DNA of 6,254 bases from Actinomycetes bacterium (GTDB lineage Bacteria; Actinomycetota; Actinomycetes; Actinomycetales; Microbacteriaceae): the NCBI GenBank assembly GCA_023451265.1, contig JAEYAG010000124.1, positions 1 through 6,254 of the forward strand. Direction: 5' to 3'. The notes beneath the pieces are model-generated. The model had not been told where the DNA came from. It ran no database searches and saw nothing but the letters and a program-made list of their open reading frames with translations. The translations under genes and the position numbers were made by a program. Shown piece after piece: positions 1 to 5,070 of the stretch; position 1 is the first letter of the stretch, and every line of letters begins with the position of its first letter.

Positions 1-1
1 G

Positions 2-457
2 CTCACCGAGACGGGGCCGGATGCCGGCCCGTTCGCGTTCGCCGTCGCGCTCGAGCTGGCCGTCGGCGCGGCGGTCGCGCTGTTCGGCCCTGCCCGCACC
101 GACGGCCGCGGTGAGGTCCGCGCGGACACCCGTCCGGCGTTCTTCGACGAGCCGGTGACGGATGCCGCGGCATCCGCCGACGCGGTGTTCGTCACCGCAG
201 GCGCTACGGCAACGGCAGAGGCCACGGCAGGGGTAGCGGCAACGGCGTTCGCCACGGCGAAGACCGATGTCCCGGCAGCGGCGGCGGCACCCGCCTCCGC
301 ATCCGACGAGGAGACCGAGCCGTTCGCCCTGCTCGACCCGGCGTTCCTCGACGACGGGCCTGCGGACGATGCGCGCCCGGATGCCGGTCGGCCCGGCGCC
401 CCGGATCCCGGCGCCGACGGCGGGCCACAGCGCGACCCGCGGCCGCCGGTAGACTGA
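2..457 (+). CDS. C-terminal part of DUF6350/PerM-like integral membrane protein (5' end outside window)
   Basis: An open frame enters from the left edge and ends at TGA 455-457. The first 35 or so visible residues hold one hydrophobic stretch (FAFAVALELAVGAAVALF), which reads as a final membrane helix. About 115 residues of low-complexity, Ala/Asp/Pro-rich, probably disordered cytoplasmic tail follow. The family call rests mainly on synteny: in Mycobacterium tuberculosis a PerM membrane protein (Rv0955), implicated in cell division, lies directly upstream of purN and purH. In other actinobacteria that slot holds a DUF6350 multi-helix protein. The tail has a 10-residue Ala/Thr repeat. The stop lies 4 bases before the purN start and overlaps its likely -10 box. 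The function cannot be read from this tail alone; the reading frame is secure, the family name less so. Confidence 0.7.
   Translation, partial: LTETGPDAGPFAFAVALELAVGAAVALFGPARTDGRGEVRADTRPAFFDEPVTDAAASADAVFVTAGATATAEATAGVAATAFATAKTDVPAAAAAPASASDEETEPFALLDPAFLDDGPADDARPDAGRPGAPDPGADGGPQRDPRPPVD
206..259 (+). repeat. Imperfect 30-bp tandem repeat in the membrane-protein tail
   Basis: Units starting at 206 and 236 match at 18 of 24 compared positions, sharing CGGCAACGGC and GCCACGGC. They encode TATAEATAGV followed by AATAFATAKT, so the repeat is in frame (10 residues) and lengthens a disordered Ala/Thr tail. It probably arose by slippage or unequal exchange. I see no sign that it acts at the DNA level. 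Confidence 0.6.
450..455 (+). promoter_or_regulatory. Likely -10 box of a leaderless purN promoter
   Basis: TAGACT, inside GGTAGACTG, fits the actinobacterial -10 pattern TANNNT. Its last T lies 7 bases before the G of the purN GTG at 462, the spacing expected if transcription starts on the start codon. There is no Shine-Dalgarno sequence before this GTG, which agrees with a leaderless message. No clear -35 hexamer is visible. The box overlaps the last codons of the upstream gene, so purN and purH could be transcribed separately from it. Confidence 0.6.
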
Positions 458-461
458 CCGG

Positions 462-1055
462 GTGCTGAGGGTCGCCGTTCTCATCTCGGGCACCGGCTCC
501 AACCTCCGGGCCCTTCTCGAGGCCGCTGCCGACCCCGGATTCCCCGCTCGCGTCGTCGTCGTCGGCGCCGACCGGCAGGCCGACGGATTCGCGCACGCGG
601 AAGCCTTCGGCATCCCCACCTTCCTCGTGCCGTTCCGCGAGTTCGAGACCCGCGAGGAGTGGGGCCGCGAACTGCAGGCCCAGCTCGAGGTGTGGAGTCC
701 CGACCTGGTCGTGCTGAGCGGACTGATGCGGCTGCTGCCGGCATCCGTCGTCGACGCCTGGGCGCCGCACCTGATCAACACCCACCCGGCCTACCTGCCG
801 GAGTTCCCCGGAGCGCACGGCGTGCGCGATGCCCTCGCCGCCGGCGCCACCCAGACCGGCGCGAGCGTCATCGTCGTGGACAACGGCGTGGACTCCGGTC
901 CGATCCTCGCGCAGGAGCGCGTGCCGGTGCTGCCGGGTGACACCGAGCACACCCTGCACGAGCGCATCAAGCCCGTCGAACGGCGCCTGCTCATCGACGT
1001 GGTCCGCGCCATCGCGACGGGCGACCTCGCGCTCCCCGCCCCCGAACCTCGTTGA
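462..1055 (+). CDS. purN: Phosphoribosylglycinamide formyltransferase (GAR transformylase)
   Basis: This enzyme transfers the formyl group of 10-formyltetrahydrofolate to glycinamide ribonucleotide, the third step of de novo purine synthesis, in the cytosol. The 197-residue product opens with the phosphate-binding loop ISGTGSNLRALL (8-19). It carries the catalytic triad at the same numbers as the E. coli enzyme: Asn106 and His108 in NTHPAYLPEFPGAHG (106-120) and Asp144 in DNGVDSGPIL (140-149). Its length is slightly below the E. coli enzyme (about 212). The GTG at 462 is chosen because it sits at the correct distance before the conserved RVAVLISG strand, begins 4 bases after the preceding stop and matches a leaderless promoter. 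purH follows after 26 bases, so the two are probably co-transcribed. Nothing unusual is seen in the protein. Confidence 0.97.
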   Translation: MLRVAVLISGTGSNLRALLEAAADPGFPARVVVVGADRQADGFAHAEAFGIPTFLVPFREFETREEWGRELQAQLEVWSPDLVVLSGLMRLLPASVVDAWAPHLINTHPAYLPEFPGAHGVRDALAAGATQTGASVIVVDNGVDSGPILAQERVPVLPGDTEHTLHERIKPVERRLLIDVVRAIATGDLALPAPEPR

Positions 1056-1081
1056 ATCCCAACCCGAACCTGGAGTCCCGC

Positions 1082-2686
1082 ATGGCCGGTCCCGCCGTCG
1101 ATCCCACCCTCTACCGTCCCCGCGACGTCGTGCCCGTCCGCCGCGCCCTCGTCTCGGTCAGCGACAAGACCGACCTGCTGCCGCTGGCCCAGGCGCTGCA
1201 GGCCGCCGACGTGGAGATCGTCTCGACGGGCGGGTCCGCGGCGCTGCTGCGCGAGGCCGGCATCGCCGTCAAGGACGTCTCCGAGATCACCGGCTTCCCC
1301 GAGTCGCTCGGCGGACGCGTGAAGACGCTGCACCCGAGCGTGCACGCCGGGCTGCTGGCCGACCTCCGACTGGATGACCACGAGACGCAGCTGGCCGACC
1401 TCGGCATCGAGCCGTTCCAGCTCGTCGTGGTGAACCTGTACCCGTTCGTGGAGACCGTCGCCTCCGGCGCGACCGGCGACGCCGTTGTCGAGCAGATCGA
1501 CATCGGCGGGCCCGCGATGGTCCGGGCGTCGGCGAAGAACTTCGCCAACGTCGCCATCGTCGTCTCGCCCGCGTCGTACCCGGCGATCATCGAGGCGGTG
1601 GGCCAGGGCGGCACCTCGCTCGCGCAGCGCCGCGACCTCGCCGCGCGCGCCTTCGCGCACACCGCCGAATACGACCGTGCCGTGGCCACCTGGTTCGCCG
1701 AGCAGACGCTCGAGGGCGAGGACCTGCCGCAGCACCTGACGATCCGCGCCGAGCGCCTGTCGACGCTGCGCTACGGCGAGAACTCCCACCAGCGCGCTGC
1801 GATCTACACCCGCGTGGGCGGGCATGGCATCGCGCAGGCCGAGCAGCTGCAGGGCAAGGAGATGTCGTACAACAACTACGTCGACGCCGACGCCGCCTTG
1901 CGCGCCGCGTTCGACATGGTCAAGCCCGCCGTCGCGATCATCAAGCACGCGAACCCGTGCGGCATCGCGATCGCCGCGCCGAACGCGCTCGACCCGATCG
2001 CCTCGGCCCACCTGCGCGCGCACGAGTGCGACCCGGTGTCGGCGTTCGGCGGTGTCATCGCCGCCAACCGCACCGTCACGCTGAAGATGGCCGAGAACCT
2101 CCGCGATATCTTCACCGAGGTCATCGTCGCGCCCGACTTCGAGCCCGAGGCGCTGGAGGTGTTCAAGCTCAAGAAGAACCTGCGCGTGCTGCGCCTGCCC
2201 GCCGACTGGCGCCAGGAGCCGATGGACGTGCGACTGCTGTCGGGCGGGCTGCTGCTGCAGGATGCCGACCGGTTCCCCGCGGAGATCGAGTCGCTCGTCG
2301 ACGGGTGGGAGCTCGTCACCGGCGAGACGCCCGCCGACGACGCGAAGTCGAACCTCGCGTTCGCGTGGAAGGCCTGCCGCGCCGTGAAGAGCAACGCGAT
2401 CGTCCTCGCACAGGGGTCGGCGACCGTCGGCATCGGCATGGGGCAGGTCAACCGCGTCGACTCGTGCCGGCTGGCCGTCGAGCGGGCGGGCGACCGTGCC
2501 GCCGGATCGGTCGCGGCATCCGACGCGTTCTTCCCGTTCGCGGACGGCCCGCAGGTGCTCATCGACGCCGGCATCCGCACCATCGTGCAGCCCGGCGGGT
2601 CGGTGCGCGACCAGGAGGTCATCGACGCGGCGCGCGCGGCGGGCGTCACGATGTTCTTCACCGGCGAGCGCCACTTCTTCCACTGA
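1082..2686 (+). CDS. purH: Bifunctional AICAR formyltransferase / IMP cyclohydrolase
   Basis: This enzyme catalyses the last two steps of de novo purine synthesis: formylation of AICAR from 10-formyltetrahydrofolate, then ring closure to IMP. With the ATG at 1082 it has 534 residues, near the E. coli length of about 529. The N-terminal MGS-like cyclohydrolase domain spans about 20-150, with SVSDKT (25-30), STGGS (48-52) and GGRVKTLHPSVHAGLL (77-92). The transformylase domain follows, with LRYGENSHQ (229-237), MSYNNYVDADAAL (261-273), the catalytic Lys288-His289 in IIKHANPCG, and DPVSAFGG (317-324). It ends in the usual FFTGERHFFH. The ATG is preferred to the TTG at 1052 because GGAG at 1072-1075 lies 6 bases before it and the extra ten residues are not family-like. 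It follows purN and is followed by a hairpin terminator. Confidence 0.98.
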   Translation: MAGPAVDPTLYRPRDVVPVRRALVSVSDKTDLLPLAQALQAADVEIVSTGGSAALLREAGIAVKDVSEITGFPESLGGRVKTLHPSVHAGLLADLRLDDHETQLADLGIEPFQLVVVNLYPFVETVASGATGDAVVEQIDIGGPAMVRASAKNFANVAIVVSPASYPAIIEAVGQGGTSLAQRRDLAARAFAHTAEYDRAVATWFAEQTLEGEDLPQHLTIRAERLSTLRYGENSHQRAAIYTRVGGHGIAQAEQLQGKEMSYNNYVDADAALRAAFDMVKPAVAIIKHANPCGIAIAAPNALDPIASAHLRAHECDPVSAFGGVIAANRTVTLKMAENLRDIFTEVIVAPDFEPEALEVFKLKKNLRVLRLPADWRQEPMDVRLLSGGLLLQDADRFPAEIESLVDGWELVTGETPADDAKSNLAFAWKACRAVKSNAIVLAQGSATVGIGMGQVNRVDSCRLAVERAGDRAAGSVAASDAFFPFADGPQVLIDAGIRTIVQPGGSVRDQEVIDAARAAGVTMFFTGERHFFH

Positions 2687-2695
2687 TCACGCGAG

Positions 2696-2727
2696 CGCCT
2701 CGATGGGGAGTGCTCACCATCGAGGCG
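2696..2727 (+). terminator. Hairpin terminator after purH
   Basis: A perfect 11-bp inverted repeat, CGCCTCGATGG (2696-2706) and CCATCGAGGCG (2717-2727), encloses a 10-base loop and begins 9 bases after the purH stop. No T-run follows; hairpins without a U-tract are common after genes in GC-rich actinobacteria. It separates the purine operon from the next cassette, whose likely -10 box lies 17 bases downstream. As a symmetric hairpin it could act in either direction. Confidence 0.65.
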
Positions 2728-2743
2728 GACGCCCGCGGTCGCA

Positions 2744-2749
2744 TAGGGT
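2744..2749 (+). promoter_or_regulatory. Possible -10 box of the secretion/toxin cassette
   Basis: TAGGGT, in GCATAGGGTCT, matches TANNNT and lies between the purH terminator and the first cassette gene. A start site about 7 bases downstream (2755-2756) would give a leader of only about 13 bases, just enough to include the GGAGGTG ribosome binding site at 2757-2763. No convincing -35 element is seen. The call rests on position and motif only. Confidence 0.45.
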
Positions 2750-2768
2750 CTCTGATGGAGGTGCACGC

Positions 2769-3473
2769 GTGGGAATGATGCTGCCGAATGAGCTCATCTG
2801 GGTGATGGAGAAGCTCGGATTCGAGTGGCCCGACATCGACGAGGACGAGCTGCGCCGCGGCGGGCACATCATCGGTGTGTTCCGCGATGAGCTCGAGGGC
2901 AAGCTGCAGGTGATGGACCGCAAGGTCAACGGTGACCTCGCCGCCGCGTTGCAGGGCCAGGCCGGGCCTGCCTACGTGAGTGCGTGGAACACGAACCGCT
3001 CGCAGAACCTGCAGCGCCTGCTCGACCTTCTCGGACCCGTGCCGACGGGCGTCGAGATCGCCGCGGGCGCCGTGCTCGCGCTCAAGATCAAGGTCATCGC
3101 CGACGTGACGACGACGATGATCGCGCTCGTCGCCATGCTCACGAACCCCGTCACGGCGCTGGGCGCCGGGCCGATGCTCATCCTCAAGAAGCGACTGCTG
3201 AACGCCGCCGTCGACATCGCGGTCGAGCAGGTCCTGAACCAGGTGCTGCCAATGGTGATCGAGCCCCTCGCCGAGCAGCTGCCGGTCGTCGTCATGGCGG
3301 CGCTGGAGTCGCCGATCGTCGAGGCCGTCGTCGGCGACCCCGACCAGTTCTACGCCGACCTGCAGGCGCTCGAGCAGGCGCAGGGCGAGATGGAGCAACA
3401 CGCCGCCGACGTGGAGACGCTCACCGAGCGGCTGATGTCGGATCTTTCGAGCCTCAACATCGGAGGAGACTGA
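2769..3473 (+). CDS. Stand-alone WXG100-like (CpnT N-terminal type) putative type VII secretion protein
   Basis: The product has 234 residues. Its head, LPNELIWVMEKLGFEWPDID (5-24) with the following EDELRR, resembles the WXG100-like domain found at the N-terminus of CpnT-type and other large ESX/type VII substrates of actinobacteria. Those proteins also pair a W-P-(D/E) turn with an acidic run. After two amphipathic helices with AWN at 72-74 comes a long hydrophobic, Ala/Val/Leu-rich helical region (about 94-180). A predicted coiled coil, FYADLQALEQAQGEMEQHAA (194-213) running on to Leu229, ends in GGD. No toxin domain is fused; the next gene seems to supply it, so this may be the secretion or chaperone half of a split toxin. 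The GTG at 2769 is chosen because GGAGGTG (2757-2763) lies 5 bases before it and the two later genes with similar starts also begin (M)GM. Arginine codons are native-like (6 of 8 CGC). No ESX machinery genes lie in the window, so export is inferred. Confidence 0.6.
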   Translation: MGMMLPNELIWVMEKLGFEWPDIDEDELRRGGHIIGVFRDELEGKLQVMDRKVNGDLAAALQGQAGPAYVSAWNTNRSQNLQRLLDLLGPVPTGVEIAAGAVLALKIKVIADVTTTMIALVAMLTNPVTALGAGPMLILKKRLLNAAVDIAVEQVLNQVLPMVIEPLAEQLPVVVMAALESPIVEAVVGDPDQFYADLQALEQAQGEMEQHAADVETLTERLMSDLSSLNIGGD

Positions 3474-3511
3474 CCATGGGAATGGGGTCAGCGGTCATCC
3501 GCCCGATGCTC
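3462..3511 (+). repeat. Direct repeat copy A at the gene 1/toxin junction
   Basis: This 50-base segment covers the last codons of gene 1 (encoding GGD-stop), the ribosome binding site GGAGGAG and the first 12 codons of the toxin. It matches 43 of 50 positions, without gaps, in copy B at 4837-4886. The final 18 bases (3494-3511) are identical. Because it spans a gene boundary, protein conservation alone does not explain it. Confidence 0.8.
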
Positions 3512-4189
3512 CGGGCGTTCGACGACCTTCCCCTGCACACTCGACAGCTCGCGGAGATGTTCCGTAAGCACGGGCGGGTGCAGCAGCGGAACGTGACGGA
3601 CGTGCAGGACCTCGACGCGCGCGGAGCCCTGGACAGACTGGACAGCGGGTGGCGGACCGACGGGCCGCTGCCGGACGACATCGTCGCCGCCGGGCACGGC
3701 AATCGGCCTGACCCGTCGTCTTACCTGGATGCTGACTACATCACAGCCCATCTCGACAGGTTCCGCGACGGTGCGAGTCGGATCTACGTGACGAGCAGCC
3801 TCGACGACTGGGGACCGGGCAACGGAGGGGTGACCTTCGTCTTTCCGACGAGCGAGCTGCGGGCGATCCTCGACGAGACCGGTGGCGACGCCCGCGCCCT
3901 CGCCACGCGCCTCGGGATGGATGCGGACTACTTCATCGATCGCGCGGGCGACGCGAAAGACGTCCAGATCCGGCACTTCGACCCGTCGGAGCTGTCCGGT
4001 CTGCGTCTGCCCGACGGCAACGAGGGCGGCGCGAACCCGCAGTGGATCCCCGGCGGTCATCTGCCGACGGGTATCCCCGAGGCGGTCATCGACATCCCGA
4101 TCGATGCGACCGGCCTGCGCAACAGTCCCGGTACACCCGATCCGTCCTTGTGGCCGGGCCGGCCCGAGCCCCTGACACTCCACACATGA
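3476..4189 (+). CDS. Putative polymorphic-toxin effector with C-terminal toxin domain
   Basis: The product has 237 residues. Residues 1-60 look helical (MGMGSAVIRPMLRAFDDLPL onward), followed by a Gly/Pro linker (61-82). A compact domain then runs from YLDADYITAHLDRF (83-96) through FVFPTSELRAIL (121-132), an Asp/Gly-rich middle, GNEGGANPQWIPGGHLPTG (181-199) and PEAVID (201-206). From memory, this Y-L-D-x-x-Y-I-x-x-H start and the GNE-x-GAN-x-x-WIPGG core resemble C-terminal domains at the ends of Rhs, CDI and WXG-type polymorphic toxins. I cannot name the family or assign an activity. It has no signal peptide or membrane helix. The ribosome binding site GGAGGAG (3462-3468) lies 7 bases before the ATG. 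The stop overlaps the next start as ATGA, the tight coupling usual for toxin and immunity genes. Arginine codon use is unlike the purine genes (7 of 21 CGC, 9 CGG, one each AGA and AGG), suggesting transfer. An ordinary secreted enzyme is the main alternative. Confidence 0.55.
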   Translation: MGMGSAVIRPMLRAFDDLPLHTRQLAEMFRKHGRVQQRNVTDVQDLDARGALDRLDSGWRTDGPLPDDIVAAGHGNRPDPSSYLDADYITAHLDRFRDGASRIYVTSSLDDWGPGNGGVTFVFPTSELRAILDETGGDARALATRLGMDADYFIDRAGDAKDVQIRHFDPSELSGLRLPDGNEGGANPQWIPGGHLPTGIPEAVIDIPIDATGLRNSPGTPDPSLWPGRPEPLTLHT

Positions 4190-4848
4190 GCGCGCCGCGC
4201 GCCGGAGGCGACCGGGACGGACGCACCGTGAACTCGGCGATCGCGGACGACGATTCGGCGCGGTTCGGGGCGGTGCTGGCGACGGACGCCGAGCCGATCG
4301 TCTCCGACATCGAGTTCATGCTGCGCGCGCCCGGGCGTTCGGGGCCCGCGCGTACGGGCGCCGTGGCCGGCGGCGTGCCTATCCTCGACCGCGGTGAGGT
4401 CGTCATCATCCCGCTGGCCTGGGCGCCGGACCTTGCGGCCGGCGCGGCAGGCATGGCCGGGCCGACCGAGCGGCAGGCACAGCTGCAGCGGAGCATCAAC
4501 GCACTGGCATCCAGCGTCGACAGCTCCTGCGGGCATCGGAACCCGTTTTCGCGGGGGATCGCGCTGCCGCCGCGAGACGACGAGCCGAACAGGTACGCCG
4601 ACGCGCTGGTTGCTGCGGGAGCGCGGCGTGCCGATTGGTGGTGGTTCGGCGATCACGCGGTGGTGCTGGTCGTGCAGGGGCGGCCGATCCCGGCCCCGAT
4701 CTCGCATCTCTCGTTGCACATCGTGCGGGCGAGCACCGACACGCCGCTGGATGTGGCTCCGGTGATCGACGGCGATGTCGACCTCTCATGGTCGTGGTCG
4801 GATGTCGTCGCCGCGGCGACATCGTCGCGGGCAGCGGGAGGTGACTGA
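4186..4848 (+). CDS. Putative immunity protein for the adjacent toxin
   Basis: The 220-residue product is of no family I recognise. It appears soluble, with no signal peptide or membrane helix. Strand-like segments alternate with charged loops: GEVVIIPLAWAPDL (70-83), an unusual ADWWWFGDHAVVLVVQG (149-165), LSLHIVRAS (175-183) and an acidic VIDGDVDLSWSWSD (193-206). The call as immunity protein is by position: its ATG at 4186 overlaps the toxin stop (ATGA), it has no ribosome binding site of its own, and its size and acidic, Trp-rich character fit. An in-frame GTG at 4228 would remove 14 residues (206 left), including the poorly ordered head, but also lacks a well-spaced ribosome binding site, so coupling at 4186 is preferred. 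The last codons encode GGD, as in gene 1, and carry the ribosome binding site of the next frame. Arginine codons are atypical (4 of 19 CGC). Confidence 0.5.
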   Translation: MSAPRAGGDRDGRTVNSAIADDDSARFGAVLATDAEPIVSDIEFMLRAPGRSGPARTGAVAGGVPILDRGEVVIIPLAWAPDLAAGAAGMAGPTERQAQLQRSINALASSVDSSCGHRNPFSRGIALPPRDDEPNRYADALVAAGARRADWWWFGDHAVVLVVQGRPIPAPISHLSLHIVRASTDTPLDVAPVIDGDVDLSWSWSDVVAAATSSRAAGGD

Positions 4849-4886
4849 GGATGGGAATGGGTTCGGTTGTCATCCGCCCGATGCTC
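4837..4886 (+). repeat. Direct repeat copy B at the immunity gene/toxin-remnant junction
   Basis: This is the partner of copy A at 3462-3511 (43 of 50 identical, ungapped). It covers the GGD-stop end of the immunity gene, the ribosome binding site GGAGGTG and the first 12 codons of the 49-residue frame. The seven mismatches include three in the non-coding and ribosome-binding positions and mainly conservative changes in the codons, so the copies are related but not newly made. Confidence 0.8.
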
Positions 4887-5000
4887 GACGATGGAGGGCG
4901 GAAGGACGCCTGGCACACCCCCGACCGCGTCGTCGGGTCGGGCAAGCCGAACCGCCCGCACCCCATGCAGTACCTGGACGCCGACTACGGCCGTCACTGA
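4851..5000 (+). pseudogene. Truncated toxin paralogue (49-residue orphan remnant or small protein)
   Basis: This short open frame begins with a good ribosome binding site (GGAGGTG 4837-4843, 7-base spacing) and starts MGMGSVVIRPML, identical to the upstream toxin at 11 of 12 residues. Residues 24-46, PDRVVGSGKPNRPHPMQYLD (24-43) and then ADY, align with toxin residues 66-88 at 14 of 23 identities and end in the same YLDADY. The toxin segment between these blocks (about 13-65) is replaced by 11 unrelated residues. Everything after YLDADY, the whole putative toxin core, is missing, replaced by GRH and a stop. The simplest reading is an internally deleted, C-terminally truncated paralogue, like the orphan cassettes trailing many polymorphic-toxin loci. 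The frame and ribosome binding site remain intact, so a translated 49-residue product is possible. No recognisable toxin sequence resumes between 5001 and 5070. Confidence 0.7.
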
Positions 5001-5058
5001 CCGACGTCGCGGCCACGGCCGTGTCCGATTCCCGCGAGCGGAGCGGGCGGCGGCGTGA

Positions 5059-5064
5059 CAGGCT
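5059..5064 (+). promoter_or_regulatory. Possible -10 box of a leaderless promoter for the Ada-AlkA gene
   Basis: CAGGCT, within GTGACAGGCTGACG, departs from TANNNT only at its first base. Its final T lies 7 bases before the ATG at 5071, the same geometry as the purN promoter. There is no Shine-Dalgarno sequence before that ATG. An E. coli-type Ada box was not found. The call rests on spacing and an imperfect motif. Confidence 0.4.
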
Positions 5065-5070
5065 GACGTC

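Noticed and set aside
204..959. A 251-residue minus-strand open frame across the membrane-protein tail and purN
   Set aside because: Low-complexity composition, no motif or ribosome binding site, and complete overlap with real plus-strand genes.
1052..1081. Upstream TTG start for purH at 1052, overlapping the purN stop
   Set aside because: The added residues MNPNPNLESR are not family-like, and the ATG at 1082 has a properly spaced GGAG.
791..2683. A 630-residue open frame on the minus strand across purN and purH
   Set aside because: It lies wholly antisense to two well-conserved enzymes and is rich in Arg, Asp, Val and His. It is the reading expected opposite high-GC3 codons, with no recognisable domain.
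3476..4189. Naming the toxin as a TNT-type NAD glycohydrolase because of the CpnT-like neighbour
   Set aside because: The visible motifs do not match the TNT domain as I remember it; the resemblance is only of context.
4987..5022. Two copies of the palindrome ACGGCCGT after the toxin remnant as a possible terminator
   Set aside because: They could pair across a 20-base loop, but the first copy lies within the end of the open frame, no T-run follows, and short GC palindromes are expected by chance here.
5031..5047. Small hairpin CCCGC / GCGGG before the Ada-AlkA gene
   Set aside because: A 5-bp GC stem is too weak to separate from background in such GC-rich DNA.
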